Numbered from the stretch's first letter, positions 45,725 to 55,459 are shown. The stretch: DNA of 64,000 bases from Rheinheimera sediminis (GCF_004005375.1 NZ_RZUF01000015.1:1-64000), one strand, 5' to 3'. Notes: generated by a model not told the origin, from the letters alone. Numbers and translations: made by a program.

Positions 45725-47287
45725 ATGAGGTTAGAAATTCATTGCCAGGATCGACTGGGGATCACTCAGGAAGTGTTAAATATTCTGGTCAGTTATCAGC
45801 TGGATTTGCGTGGTATAGAGGTAGATCCTGCCCAGGGAAGGATTTTTGTGTCTTTCCCAACGGTCAAGTTCGAGAAATTTCAGGAGCTGATGGCAAAGAT
45901 CCGTCGCATTCCTGGCGTCGATGATGTCAAAACCACAGCTTTTATGCCATCCGAGCGGGAGCATAACGAACTCAGCACCTTATTGCGTACTTTGCCTGAC
46001 GGTATTGTTGCAATAGATACCCGCGCCAATGTAACCATTATTAACGAGGCTGCGCTTGAAGCTTTGTCAATGGAGCGCAGTGAAATCGAGGGGCAGTCTC
46101 TGACTGCTATGGTCAAAGGCTTTAATTTAAGCCGTTGGCTGGAAAGTGATGATGTGCTGGCTCAAACCCGTCGGGTAGAAATACAGAATAAGCGTTTTAT
46201 AGCCGATTTATTGCCAGTGCTGGTGCCGGATGATTCAGGCAAAGATATTCTGGCGGGCGCTGTGCTGAACCTAAAATCTGAGAGCCGTTTAGGCGAGCAG
46301 ATGGTGGTGTTTAAAAAAGGTGATCAGGACAGCTTTAACAATTTACATGCGCATAGCAACTTAATGCGCAAAGTAGTGCGTGAAGCGAAAAAAATGGCCC
46401 AGCTCGATGCGCCAATTCTTATTATGGGTGAAACCGGTACTGGCAAAGAAGTGTTGGCTCGTGCTTGTCATGCGGCCAGTAGCAGAACTGGTAAACCTTT
46501 TTTAGCGGTCAATGTAGCTGCTATGCCGGACTTAGTCGCTGAGTCAGAGCTTTTTGGCCATGGCCCTAATGCTTTTCCTGGGGCAAGTGAAGCGAAAAAA
46601 GGTATTTTTGAACAGGCCAACAAAGGCACAGTGTTTCTTGATGAAGTAGGGGAGATGTCGCGTGAGCTGCAAACCAAGCTTATTCGCTTTTTGCAGGATG
46701 GCAGTTTCCGACGAGTAGGTGATGAAAACGAAGTCAAAGTGGACGTGCGGGTGATTTGTACCACACAAAAAGACTTACCGGCCATGGTGCAGGAAGGCAA
46801 ATTCCGTGAAGATTTATTTTATCGTCTGAATGTCCTGACGCTCAGCTTGCCGCCTCTGCGCGAGCGTAAGCAGGATGTAGCGCCTTTAGCCGAGTTTTTT
46901 ATCGCCCGTTTCGCTGCCCGCTTAGGCCGCAAAGCGCCAAAACTAACAGATTCCTGCGCTAATTTTCTGCAGCACTATCCCTGGCCTGGCAACGTGCGTC
47001 AGTTAGAAAATGCTTTGTACCGCGCAGTGACTCTGCTGGAAGGTTATGAGCTGGATAAAGAGCATATGCAATTACCAAGTTATACCAGTGACTTTGGGTA
47101 TTTGGAAAAAGACTTTGACGGCACACTGGATGAGGCGGTACGAAATTTCGAAGCTGATTTATTACGTAAACTCTATCCGGCTTATCCAAGTTCACGTCAA
47201 TTGGCGAAAAAACTCGGTTTAAGTCACACAGCTGTCGCTAATAAATTGCGCGAATATGGTATTAATCGCAAGAGCGTAAAAATTTAG
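45725..47287 (+). CDS. tyrR: Aromatic amino acid regulator TyrR/PhhR
   Basis: 520 residues: ACT domain (1-75, MRLEIHCQDRLGITQEVL), PAS (about 80-190), AAA+ domain with GETGTGKE and GTVFLDEVGEM, and C-terminal HTH (SRQLAKKLGLSHTAVANKLRE). The sigma-54 contact loop is replaced by NAFPGA instead of GAFTGA, as in TyrR proteins that act with sigma-70. It probably responds to tyrosine and phenylalanine and controls phhAB and the genes downstream. Confidence 0.95.
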   Translation: MRLEIHCQDRLGITQEVLNILVSYQLDLRGIEVDPAQGRIFVSFPTVKFEKFQELMAKIRRIPGVDDVKTTAFMPSEREHNELSTLLRTLPDGIVAIDTRANVTIINEAALEALSMERSEIEGQSLTAMVKGFNLSRWLESDDVLAQTRRVEIQNKRFIADLLPVLVPDDSGKDILAGAVLNLKSESRLGEQMVVFKKGDQDSFNNLHAHSNLMRKVVREAKKMAQLDAPILIMGETGTGKEVLARACHAASSRTGKPFLAVNVAAMPDLVAESELFGHGPNAFPGASEAKKGIFEQANKGTVFLDEVGEMSRELQTKLIRFLQDGSFRRVGDENEVKVDVRVICTTQKDLPAMVQEGKFREDLFYRLNVLTLSLPPLRERKQDVAPLAEFFIARFAARLGRKAPKLTDSCANFLQHYPWPGNVRQLENALYRAVTLLEGYELDKEHMQLPSYTSDFGYLEKDFDGTLDEAVRNFEADLLRKLYPAYPSSRQLAKKLGLSHTAVANKLREYGINRKSVKI

Positions 47288-47295
47288 ATACGCTT

Positions 47296-47313
47296 TGTGT
47301 GATTAGCTCTACA
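47296..47313 (+). promoter_or_regulatory. Weak TyrR-like box upstream of hpd
   Basis: TGTGTG-ATTAGC-TCTACA keeps the outer TGT/ACA and the right half with one mismatch, but the left half is poor. It lies 190 bp before hpd, just past tyrR. Suggestive only. Confidence 0.4.
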
Positions 47314-47502
47314 AATTTCTGGCCCTAAAGCTCGTTTTGGGGTCTTTTTGCTTGTTAAATGAGCGGCATTGCGTTTTTGTCAGTTATTCTGTACAAAAAA
47401 GCCGTTTTTTCGTCTCTAAGTCATCCATGAAGCCTCTCTTCCATTTTTTTTCTGCAAGCGCAAGATAAGCACAAATTAGCCTGATTTTTTCTGGAGATCT
47501 TG

Positions 47503-48567
47503 ATGTTTGACGCTATTAACCCTTTGGGTACCGATGGTTTTGAATTTGTTGAATACACTGCAGCTACAGAGCAGGGAATAGCAGACCTGAAGCAACTGTT
47601 TGCCTCTTTAGGTTTTACGGAAGTGGCCAAACACCGTTCTAAGGAAGCCTGGTTATACAAACAAGGCGATGTGAATTTTATTGTGAACGGTCAGCCAAAT
47701 TCTCAGGCTGAACAATTTGCCGCCGAACATGGTCCAAGCGTCTGTGCTATGGCCTTCCGTGTCAAAGATGCAGCAGAAGCTTTAAAGCACGCCGTGGCCA
47801 ATGGTGCTAAAGCCTATCAGAATCAGGTGGGCCCTATGGAGCTCAATATCCCGGCAGTGTACGGCATAGGCAGCAGCTTGTTGTATTTTGTTGACCGTTA
47901 CGGTCAGAATTCAGTCTATGACGTTGATTTTAAATTCTATGACAACTGGCAAACTGAAATGGCGAAAAACCAGGTGGGTTTAGAGGTGGTTGACCACCTG
48001 ACTCACAATGTCCGTCGTGGCAATATGGCACTGTGGGCTGGTTTTTACGAGCGTATAGGCAATTTCCGCGAAATCCGTTATTTTGATATCGAAGGTAAGC
48101 TGACCGGCCTGGTGTCTAAAGCCATGACAGCGCCTTGTGGCAAAATCCGTATTCCAATTAATGAATCTTCTGATGATAAATCTCAGATCGAAGAGTTTAT
48201 CCGTGAATACAAAGGCGAAGGTATTCAGCACATCGCCATGACCACCGACAATATTTACGAAACTGTGCGTACTTTGCGCCAACGTGGCATGGACTTTATG
48301 CCAACGCCAGATACCTATTACGAGCGCGTCAATGCCCGTGTTGAAGGCCATACTGAAGATCTGGAGCAGTTAAAGGAGCTGCGTATTCTGATCGACGGTG
48401 CACCAATGAAAGACGGTATTTTATTGCAGATCTTCACCCAAACTGTGATAGGCCCTGTATTCTTTGAAATCATTCAGCGTAAAGGCAATGAAGGTTTTGG
48501 TGAAGGTAACTTCAAAGCTTTGTTTGAATCCATCGAAGAAGATCAAATTCGTCGCGGAGTACTGTAA
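47503..48567 (+). CDS. hpd: 4-hydroxyphenylpyruvate dioxygenase
   Basis: A 354-residue Fe(II) dioxygenase converting 4-hydroxyphenylpyruvate to homogentisate. The iron ligands are His in VVDHLTHNV, His in GIQHIAMTT, and Glu in GPVFFEIIQR. The vicinal oxygen chelate fold is duplicated, and the N-terminal half starts at NPLGTDGFEFVEYTA. GGAG lies 8 bases before ATG 47503. It is the first of four tightly spaced catabolic genes. Confidence 0.96.
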   Translation: MFDAINPLGTDGFEFVEYTAATEQGIADLKQLFASLGFTEVAKHRSKEAWLYKQGDVNFIVNGQPNSQAEQFAAEHGPSVCAMAFRVKDAAEALKHAVANGAKAYQNQVGPMELNIPAVYGIGSSLLYFVDRYGQNSVYDVDFKFYDNWQTEMAKNQVGLEVVDHLTHNVRRGNMALWAGFYERIGNFREIRYFDIEGKLTGLVSKAMTAPCGKIRIPINESSDDKSQIEEFIREYKGEGIQHIAMTTDNIYETVRTLRQRGMDFMPTPDTYYERVNARVEGHTEDLEQLKELRILIDGAPMKDGILLQIFTQTVIGPVFFEIIQRKGNEGFGEGNFKALFESIEEDQIRRGVL

Positions 48568-48569
48568 CC

Positions 48570-49712
48570 ATGCGTAAGTGGGCGTCTTTTCCGATTAAAG
48601 AAGGTGAAATTTCCCGCCAGGCTCATGCTGATTTCCCGGATAGAGCCATTTATGAACGGGAAACAGGGCGTAGTGGCTTTTTTGGACCGGCTACCCATTT
48701 CCATCACACCCATGCTCCTACGGGCTGGAGTGACTGGGAAGGGCCGTTAAAACCACGTCTGTATAACTTTAACGACATAGCCGGCAATCAAAACGTGTCG
48801 CCATGGCAGGTGCCGACTTTATTGCACAATGCGCATTGCAAAATGCGCACCTGGCGATTAACAGAGTCGATGAATGATTTGGTGCGTAATGCTGATGGGG
48901 ATGAGCTGCTGTTTGTGCACGAAGGTGCGGCAGAGCTCTATTGTGACTATGGGCATATGAGCTTACGTGATGGCGATTATGTGGTCATACCAAGATCCAC
49001 AATGTGGCGTCTGGAAGTCACAGAGCCGCTGTTTTTGTTGATGATTGAAGCGACCAATGACTCTTTCCAGTTGCCGGAAAAAGGCCTGGTCGGTAATCAT
49101 GCTATTTTTGATGCGGCGATGATCGACACACCAAAAATAGATGAGGCGTTCAGAGCTCAGTACAGCGAAAAACAAAGCCGGGTTCAGGTCAAACGTCACG
49201 ATCAGGTGTCAGTCATTACCTATCCATACAATCCACTGGATGCGATTGGCTGGCATGGCGATTTAGCCGTGATGCGGATCAACTGGCGTGATATCCGGCC
49301 TTTAATGAGCCACAGATACCACTTACCGCCATCTGCGCACACTACTTTTGTCGCGCAGCGTTTTGTAGTTTGTACCTTTGTACCTCGTCCTATTGAAAGT
49401 GATCCGGGCGCATTAAAAGTTCCTTTCTATCACAATAACGACGACTATGACGAAGTGCTGTTTTACCATGCTGGTGATTTCTTCAGCCGTGACAATATTG
49501 AACGTGGCATGGTGACCTTCCATCCGGCGGGTTTCACCCACGGGCCTCATCCTAAAGCCTTTGCTGCGGGCCGTGAATATAAAAAGAAATTTACCGACGA
49601 AGTGGCCGTTATGCTGGATACCCGTGATGCACTCTTGGTGGGCGACGCTGCTTTAGCCACTGAAAACCCGGACTATGTAAATAGCTGGAAAATTAAACCG
49701 GCCGCTCTGTAA
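48570..49712 (+). CDS. hmgA: Homogentisate 1,2-dioxygenase
   Basis: A 380-residue cupin-type dioxygenase that opens the homogentisate ring to maleylacetoacetate. The cupin motif HNNDDYDEVLFYHAGDFFSR and the HPAGFTHGPHP histidines match the family. It is shorter than the Pseudomonas enzyme (about 430), the form seen in Shewanella and relatives. It lies 2 bp after hpd. Confidence 0.9.
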   Translation: MRKWASFPIKEGEISRQAHADFPDRAIYERETGRSGFFGPATHFHHTHAPTGWSDWEGPLKPRLYNFNDIAGNQNVSPWQVPTLLHNAHCKMRTWRLTESMNDLVRNADGDELLFVHEGAAELYCDYGHMSLRDGDYVVIPRSTMWRLEVTEPLFLLMIEATNDSFQLPEKGLVGNHAIFDAAMIDTPKIDEAFRAQYSEKQSRVQVKRHDQVSVITYPYNPLDAIGWHGDLAVMRINWRDIRPLMSHRYHLPPSAHTTFVAQRFVVCTFVPRPIESDPGALKVPFYHNNDDYDEVLFYHAGDFFSRDNIERGMVTFHPAGFTHGPHPKAFAAGREYKKKFTDEVAVMLDTRDALLVGDAALATENPDYVNSWKIKPAAL

Positions 49713-49721
49713 GGATTAAAA

Positions 49722-50738
49722 ATGAAGTTAGCAAGTTTGAAAAACGGCCAGCGCGATGGCCAGCTCGTGGTCGTCAGCCGTGATTTGAGTCGTTGTTTGG
49801 CTGTGCAGCATATTGCAGGCACTATGCAACAGGCATTGGATCACTGGTCTGTGGCTGCGCCACAACTGTCTGAAGTGTATCAGGCGCTGAATAGTGGTTC
49901 TGTGCAAGGCGAACAAGCTTTCGACCAAGCTCAGTGTGAATCGCCATTACCACGGGCTTATCAGTGGGCGGATGGCAGTGCTTATGTTAATCACGTTGAA
50001 TTGGTGCGTCGTGCCCGTAATTCCGAAATGCCACCCAGTTTCTGGACTGATCCTTTGATGTATCAAGGTGGCTCTGATGATTTTATTGGTCCTCGCGATG
50101 TTATCGAAGTAGTCAGCGAAGACTACGGCATCGACTTTGAAGGTGAAGTCGCAGTGATCACTGACGATGTACCTATGGCAATCAGTGCCGAAGAAGCCCG
50201 GCATAAAATCCGTCTGGTGATGCTGGTGAACGACGTGTCTCTGCGGGGGTTAATTCCAAACGAACTGGCGAAGGGTTTCGGTTTTTTTCAATCAAAACCT
50301 GCGTCTGCCTTTAGTCCTGTGGCCGTGACTCCAGATGAATTAGGCACTGATTGGCAAGATGCCAAGCTGCACTTGCCTTTAGTGTCATATTTAAACGGCA
50401 AGCTGTTTGGTCAACCAAACGCTGGCGTTGACATGACTTTTGATTTTGGGCAACTGGTCGCTCATGCCGCCAAAACCCGTAATTTAGGTGCTGGTGCTGT
50501 AATAGGTTCTGGTACTGTGTCGAATAAACAAGGTACAGATTATGGCACTTCTATTGATGAAGGTGGCTTAGGCTACAGCTGTATTGCTGAAATCCGTATG
50601 ATTGAAACTATTCGAGACGGCGCGCCTAAAACTTCGTTTATGAAGTTTGGTGACAGCATCCGTATTGAAATGCTGGATAACGCAGGTCAGTCGGTGTTTG
50701 GTGCCATAGAACAAAAAGTGGTGAAATACGGTGTTTAA
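49722..50738 (+). CDS. fahA: Fumarylacetoacetase
   Basis: A 338-residue FAH-family hydrolase cleaving fumarylacetoacetate to fumarate and acetoacetate. The metal site is in DFEGEVAVITDDV with the downstream FGFFQSKPASAFSPVAVTP; GAGAVIGSGTVSNKQG is also typical. It lies 9 bp after hmgA. A terminator follows before maiA. Confidence 0.9.
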   Translation: MKLASLKNGQRDGQLVVVSRDLSRCLAVQHIAGTMQQALDHWSVAAPQLSEVYQALNSGSVQGEQAFDQAQCESPLPRAYQWADGSAYVNHVELVRRARNSEMPPSFWTDPLMYQGGSDDFIGPRDVIEVVSEDYGIDFEGEVAVITDDVPMAISAEEARHKIRLVMLVNDVSLRGLIPNELAKGFGFFQSKPASAFSPVAVTPDELGTDWQDAKLHLPLVSYLNGKLFGQPNAGVDMTFDFGQLVAHAAKTRNLGAGAVIGSGTVSNKQGTDYGTSIDEGGLGYSCIAEIRMIETIRDGAPKTSFMKFGDSIRIEMLDNAGQSVFGAIEQKVVKYGV

Positions 50739-50754
50739 TTGACGTGAATACATC

Positions 50755-50794
50755 AAGCCAGTCGATTTCTCTGTCAGAGGCGGCTGGCTTTTTT
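50755..50794 (+). terminator. Terminator between fahA and maiA
   Basis: AAGCCAGTCG pairs with CGGCTGGCTT and is followed by TTTT. maiA starts 30 bases later, so maiA is read through at reduced level or has its own promoter. Confidence 0.75.
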
Positions 50795-50823
50795 GTGTCT
50801 GCTTTACAAGGGGAAATCACAAC

Positions 50824-51462
50824 ATGAAATTACATGGTTACTGGCGCTCCAGCGCCGCCTACAGGGTACGTATAGCGCTGAATATCAAAGGTCTGGAGGC
50901 AGAGCATTGTCCTGTGCATCTGATCAATAACGGCGGAGAGCAGCACAGTTCCGGTTATCAGCTGTTAAATCCTGCAAAACTAGTGCCTACGCTGGAGGAT
51001 GGCGAGCTGAGTTTGAATCAGTCACTAGCCATTATTCAGTACCTGGAAGACTGCTATCCAGCTTCCCCTCTCTTGCCAAAAGACCCTGTAGAGAAGGCTG
51101 CAGTAATAGCTTTTGCTTTGGATATAGCCTGTGACATTCATCCCTTAAACAACTTGCGGGTACTGCACTACCTGACAGGGCCGCTGGCTTTGTCAGAAAC
51201 TCAAAAATTGCAGTGGATCCAGCATTGGCTGGCAGTAGGTTTTAGTGCTTTGGAAAAGCGTTTGCAGACAACGTCAGGCTTGTATTGTTTTGGGGATGCA
51301 GTGACCTTGGCTGATCTTTGTTTGGTGCCGCAGGTTTACAATGCGTTGCGTTTTCAACTGGATATGACAGATTATCCACTGATCCATGCTATTTATCAGC
51401 GTTGTAATACAATAGAGGCCTTCCAACATGCAGCTCCTGAACGACAGGTTGATGCTGTTTAA
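50824..51462 (+). CDS. maiA: Maleylacetoacetate isomerase
   Basis: A 212-residue zeta-class glutathione S-transferase, isomerising maleylacetoacetate to fumarylacetoacetate with glutathione. The N-terminus MKLHGYWRSSAAYRVRIALN has the SSxxxR active-site pattern (SSAAYR), and LNPAKLVPTLEDGE with LNQSLAIIQYLE completes the thioredoxin fold. It is placed after fahA although it acts before it. Confidence 0.94.
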   Translation: MKLHGYWRSSAAYRVRIALNIKGLEAEHCPVHLINNGGEQHSSGYQLLNPAKLVPTLEDGELSLNQSLAIIQYLEDCYPASPLLPKDPVEKAAVIAFALDIACDIHPLNNLRVLHYLTGPLALSETQKLQWIQHWLAVGFSALEKRLQTTSGLYCFGDAVTLADLCLVPQVYNALRFQLDMTDYPLIHAIYQRCNTIEAFQHAAPERQVDAV

Positions 51463-51526
51463 GTCGCTTCAGATCCTTGTATTTGTTAAGCTGTGTTGTA
51501 GTGGAGTAGCTAAAGGGTGAAGCAAA

Positions 51527-51727
51527 ATGAAACTACCGAAAAAACCTGTTAATGCAGTACTGTTTTATGTGGGAACCGCAGGGCTGGTGACACAGGTAGT
51601 TGTTAGCTTTTACTTACTGACGCAGGGACGCACCATGGAATGGCATTGGTGGTTTCACTGGCTTGCCCCAACACTGTGCTTGCTTTGGGGCTTGATCCCC
51701 AGACTACAATTGCAGAGAGAACAGTAG
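51527..51727 (+). CDS. Small unknown membrane protein
   Basis: 66 residues, not recognised. Two hydrophobic helices (VLFYVGTAGLVTQVVVSFYL and WWFHWLAPTLCLLWGLI) sit with a short basic tail. GGGTGA upstream is a fair ribosome site. It is isolated between maiA and a convergent gene, and the function is unknown. Confidence 0.55.
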   Translation: MKLPKKPVNAVLFYVGTAGLVTQVVVSFYLLTQGRTMEWHWWFHWLAPTLCLLWGLIPRLQLQREQ

Positions 51728-51746
51728 CCCCATCGTATTACCCCTT

Positions 51747-52235
51747 TTAACGACCCGGAGTAAACATACCCTCAATACGCACTTCGCTTATCCCATCCTT
51801 GTTGAAATGGAATTTTATTTGCGCCATGTTTTTATGGAAAAAGTATGGTGTATTGTTGAACATCAATACATAACCAGCGCGGGCTTTATCCCGATACTTA
51901 GCATCGCTGTTTTTACTGAGTTTAAAGCTGTATTGCCCCAGGATCCATTCAAAAGCTTGCAAAGGTTTGTCGCTCCAATCCGTGACCCAAATTTGTTCAT
52001 CTTTGTGCAAAACCAAAGCCAAAGTATATTTTGAGGGTAACTCAGCAACTTCAAGCGTTTGAATTCCAGCCTGAAATACTTCGGTTCCATTCTGCTGTTT
52101 ATATGCAAAACCAAACTGCAGACTTTGTTTTGAGCCGTCCAGGAAGGTTAGCTGGCCTTGTCCTGGCACAGTAAAATAAGCCCATGCGGTGGGAGCACAT
52201 AGTAAAAGGAGCAACATCAAGCTCGATTTAACCAT
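51747..52235 (-). CDS. Unknown periplasmic protein
   Basis: 162 residues from ATG 52235, with a signal peptide (MVKSSLMLLLLLCAPTAWA, cleavage after AWA). The mature part is beta-rich with many aromatic residues. I see no known domain. It lies downstream of mltD on the same strand with a 31-bp gap, so it may be cotranscribed. Confidence 0.65.
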   Translation of the reverse strand: MVKSSLMLLLLLCAPTAWAYFTVPGQGQLTFLDGSKQSLQFGFAYKQQNGTEVFQAGIQTLEVAELPSKYTLALVLHKDEQIWVTDWSDKPLQAFEWILGQYSFKLSKNSDAKYRDKARAGYVLMFNNTPYFFHKNMAQIKFHFNKDGISEVRIEGMFTPGR

Positions 52236-52266
52236 ACAATACCTCAAACTTCTTGTGATACTTCAT

Positions 52267-53850
52267 TTAGCTTGCCAGATACAAAGTGAGTTGCTGTCCA
52301 GGCTGTAAGTACTTATTTGTTTTAATATTATTCCACTTGACGATATCAGCAACTTTTACTTTGAAACGTTCAGCTATGCTGGCTAGCGAATCTCCCTGCT
52401 TGACTTTGTACGTTACAGTTTTTGCTTCAGATGCTCTTTGTTGCGGTGCGCTTGGGACGTAGGTCAGGGTTTGACCTGGTTTCAATTGAGCTTTTGTATC
52501 TAGTTTGTTCCAGTTGCTCAGTTGCTCAGTGCTGACATTCAGCTTTTTGCCTATTTCCCATAAGCTATCACCACTTTTGACGGTGTAAGTTTGCACCGCT
52601 GAAGCTGTTGCAGTGGTTTTTTGCGTCGAGCGAGCGGTAACTGCAGTTTCGTCAGGCAGAGTCAAACCTGGGATAGTCAACAGCTGGCCAATTTTTAACT
52701 GGCTGGAATTTAAATTATTGGCGCGCTGTAAGGCTTTTACAGAAGTTTTGTGAGCTGCAGCAATCTTACTTAAGCTGTCACCGGATTTGACCTTGTAGCG
52801 GCCAGTGGAAGCTACAGGGGCTACTTTTACTTTGGGCAAAGCAGCTATTTGCTGGTCAATATCATCGGCTGCACCAAAAGGCACCACTAATTGATAACTT
52901 GAACTGGGTACAGTGGTTGTTTTGAAACCTGGATTCAGACGTCTGAGTTCGGCCACTCTCAGATTCAGTAAATCCGCAGCTTTGACTAAATCCAAACCTC
53001 TATTGATTTGAATCACTTTGGTTTGCGGTTTATTAGCCAGCAAAGGCATGGGAATAGCGTACTTTTCCGAATTCTTTAATAATTCTGCTAATGCCAACAG
53101 TTTCGGAATGTAAGCTGTAGTCTCTTTGGGTAAGTTTAACGACCAGAAATCTGTGGCTTTGCCGCTTTTTCTGTTTTTGTTGATGGCAGCAAACACGCGA
53201 CCTTCACCTGCATTGAACGCTGCAATTGCGCTCAGCCAGTCCTGATTCACGTTACTGTAAAGGTATTGTAAATAGTCCATAGCGGCGCGACTGGATTCAA
53301 TAACATCACGGCGACCGTCATACCAGGCATTTTGTTTTAACCCAAAACTGCGACCTGTGCCAGAGCTGAACTGCCAAATGCCCAGCACAGTAGAAAATGA
53401 ACCAGCTTTTGGATTGTAAGTGCTTTCCACTATGGGAAGTAGTGCAAGTTCAAGTGGCATTTTGCGCCGTTCTAGCTCTGTAACTATGTGATATAAAAAA
53501 GGTTCTGCATTATGTGAAGCGATTTTTAACAACTTTTGGTTGCGAAGGAAAAAGCGTTTTTGGACTTCTATATCTTCGTGACTCGGTATTGGCAGTGTCA
53601 TTTGGTCGGCAACTCGTTGCCATAGATTCTCGTACTTCGCCAGTTCGACCTCAGCTTCGAATGACGCACTATGCTTGAAAAGAGCATTGGCAACTTGCTC
53701 TGCTGTGGCTGCTTTGTCCTGAATAGATTGATCAGGAACTGAAGTTTGGTATTGCTCCTCACCAGAGCCTGCTGTTTTATCCTGAGAGGTTGGAACGGCA
53801 CAACTGGCCAGCAGTGCAGCCGCTACAGCGACAGATAATTTTTTCAGCAT
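52267..53850 (-). CDS. mltD: Membrane-bound lytic murein transglycosylase D
   Basis: 527 residues. A lipoprotein signal (LLASCAVP, C16) leads the SLT domain with the catalytic Glu in ALLPIVESTYNPKAGS, followed by GIWQFSSGTGRSFGL and AFNAGEGRV. Three LysM peptidoglycan-binding repeats follow (YKVKSGDSLSKIA, YTVKSGDSLWEIG, YKVKQGDSLASIA). E. coli MltD has two. It cleaves glycan strands to make anhydromuropeptides. It is next to gloB, as in E. coli. Confidence 0.94.
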   Translation of the reverse strand: MLKKLSVAVAAALLASCAVPTSQDKTAGSGEEQYQTSVPDQSIQDKAATAEQVANALFKHSASFEAEVELAKYENLWQRVADQMTLPIPSHEDIEVQKRFFLRNQKLLKIASHNAEPFLYHIVTELERRKMPLELALLPIVESTYNPKAGSFSTVLGIWQFSSGTGRSFGLKQNAWYDGRRDVIESSRAAMDYLQYLYSNVNQDWLSAIAAFNAGEGRVFAAINKNRKSGKATDFWSLNLPKETTAYIPKLLALAELLKNSEKYAIPMPLLANKPQTKVIQINRGLDLVKAADLLNLRVAELRRLNPGFKTTTVPSSSYQLVVPFGAADDIDQQIAALPKVKVAPVASTGRYKVKSGDSLSKIAAAHKTSVKALQRANNLNSSQLKIGQLLTIPGLTLPDETAVTARSTQKTTATASAVQTYTVKSGDSLWEIGKKLNVSTEQLSNWNKLDTKAQLKPGQTLTYVPSAPQQRASEAKTVTYKVKQGDSLASIAERFKVKVADIVKWNNIKTNKYLQPGQQLTLYLAS

Positions 53851-53917
53851 TCGCTTTTCCCAAAATCAAAAATCAGCCTTATGTTACCTGCTCAGCCTTC
53901 AAAAGCAAGGTTGTCGA

Positions 53918-54673
53918 TCAAAATCGATCTTTGGCTGATCGTAACGCAGTGAACAGATCCACTGCATTGTGTTGTTGCCAGCGGTGTTGTAACACCGCAT
54001 CTTCAGCCCTTAAAAAAGGATTAATTTGCCGCTGTACAGCTAAGGGAGTGGGCAAGGTAGCTTGCTGTTGTTCCCTTTGTTGTAGACACCAGTGTTGATA
54101 GTCCGCAAGTTTTGTATTGTCCGGATCGGCCCAGCGAGCAAATTCCAGATTGGCTAAGGTATATTCGTGGGCGGCGTACACTAAAGTTTGATCGGGTAAT
54201 GTCAGAATGCGCGACAAACTCTGCCACATCTGCTCTGCTGATCCTTCAAACAGACGACCACAACCTGCGTTAAACAAAGTATCACCGCAAAACAGAACGG
54301 GCGCTGAATAGTAAGCTATATGACCTAGGGTATGGCCAGGAAGTTGCATCACCTGAAAAGTTAAATCGAAATCGGGTAGTGCAATCTGATCCTTGTCCTG
54401 TAACCAGATATCTGCATAGGGGATTTTTTGCTGTTCTAAAGCGGGTGCATAAACTATAGCATCTGGCCAATGCTGCTTTAATGCATTGATGCCCCCGGTA
54501 TGATCAGGGTGATGGTGGGTGATCAGGATCACTGCTAATTGTAGCTGCTGATGTTGCAGGTAGTGCTGCACTACCGAGGCATCACCTGGATCGACAATCA
54601 AAGCCAACTCTGCTTGGCGCAGGCACCAAATGTAGTTATCCTTAAAAGCGGCTAGAGCAGTGATGTCTGGCAT
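53918..54673 (-). CDS. gloB: Hydroxyacylglutathione hydrolase (glyoxalase II)
   Basis: A 251-residue metallo-beta-lactamase-fold enzyme hydrolysing S-lactoylglutathione to lactate and glutathione. The metal motif THHHPDHTGG, LPGHTLGH, FCGDTLFNAGCGRLFEG and YAAHEYTLANL are all present. It is divergent from the YafS-like methyltransferase with 45 bp between the start codons, the E. coli arrangement. Confidence 0.95.
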   Translation of the reverse strand: MPDITALAAFKDNYIWCLRQAELALIVDPGDASVVQHYLQHQQLQLAVILITHHHPDHTGGINALKQHWPDAIVYAPALEQQKIPYADIWLQDKDQIALPDFDLTFQVMQLPGHTLGHIAYYSAPVLFCGDTLFNAGCGRLFEGSAEQMWQSLSRILTLPDQTLVYAAHEYTLANLEFARWADPDNTKLADYQHWCLQQREQQQATLPTPLAVQRQINPFLRAEDAVLQHRWQQHNAVDLFTALRSAKDRF

Positions 54674-54718
54674 AAATAATTTCCGTAGCTGATGTTGTTA
54701 GAAAGTGAAGTGTATCCG

Positions 54719-55459
54719 ATGAAACCTGCGTTAAGTTACCACAGTACAACAGTACCCCGACAGTGGCAGCAGTTGCCGCAGGGAGAACAGATGGCTAAAG
54801 CGTTAGAGCAGCAGCTAAGTCAGTGGTGGCCAAAGATTTTTGGTTATCATCTGCTTAAAGTGGGAAGTTTAAGTAGTGGCTTAGATACTTCCGACTGTAA
54901 CATCAAGCACCAAATTTGTTTAAACGAGCACCTTGAGCAGGCGTCTGTAGTGGCTGAACCTGATGCTTTGCCTTTTTTGGAACAATCAATAGACGCTGTC
55001 TTACTGGCGCATTGTCTGGAATTTTACCCGGATCCTCACCATATAGTGCGTGAAGCTCACAGAGTGCTGATGCCGGATGGCTACTTATTATTAAGTGGTT
55101 ACAATCCGTTAAGCAGTGCCGGATTACTGAAACTATGGCCCGGTGTCAAGCAGCAATTGCCTTGGGCGGGGCGTTTTTTCACACCATCCCGTGTCAAAGA
55201 CTGGTTGCATTTGTTGGGTTTTGAAGTGATGTACGAACAACGTTTTTTCTGGTCCAGTTTACTTGGACAGTATAAACCTGACAGCCGCTGGCAGAAATGG
55301 TGTGAAACTTATTTAGGGTATTTTGGCGCTTCTTATGTGCTGGTTGCACGTAAAAGAGTACTGCCTTTAACTCCAATACGACCGAAATGGCAACGAGCGC
55401 CAGCTTTTCAAACTGCGGTAAAAGGCATCAGTGCCCGGCAAGAGGTCAATCAGGATTAG
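54719..55459 (+). CDS. YafS-like SAM-dependent methyltransferase
   Basis: 246 residues from ATG 54719 (MKPALSYHST), matching the MKPA- start of E. coli YafS; an in-frame ATG at 54692 is possible. The class I methyltransferase region is DALPFLEQSIDAVLLAHCLEFYPDPHHIVREAHRVL (quoted here as a position guide: central third); the SAM-binding glycine loop KVGSLSSGLD is degenerate. Substrate unknown. Synteny with gloB supports the assignment. Confidence 0.8.
   Translation: MKPALSYHSTTVPRQWQQLPQGEQMAKALEQQLSQWWPKIFGYHLLKVGSLSSGLDTSDCNIKHQICLNEHLEQASVVAEPDALPFLEQSIDAVLLAHCLEFYPDPHHIVREAHRVLMPDGYLLLSGYNPLSSAGLLKLWPGVKQQLPWAGRFFTPSRVKDWLHLLGFEVMYEQRFFWSSLLGQYKPDSRWQKWCETYLGYFGASYVLVARKRVLPLTPIRPKWQRAPAFQTAVKGISARQEVNQD

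Noticed and set aside
52310-52800. Tandem repeats suggesting an array
   Set aside because: They are the three LysM domains of MltD, repeated at the protein level with diverged DNA.
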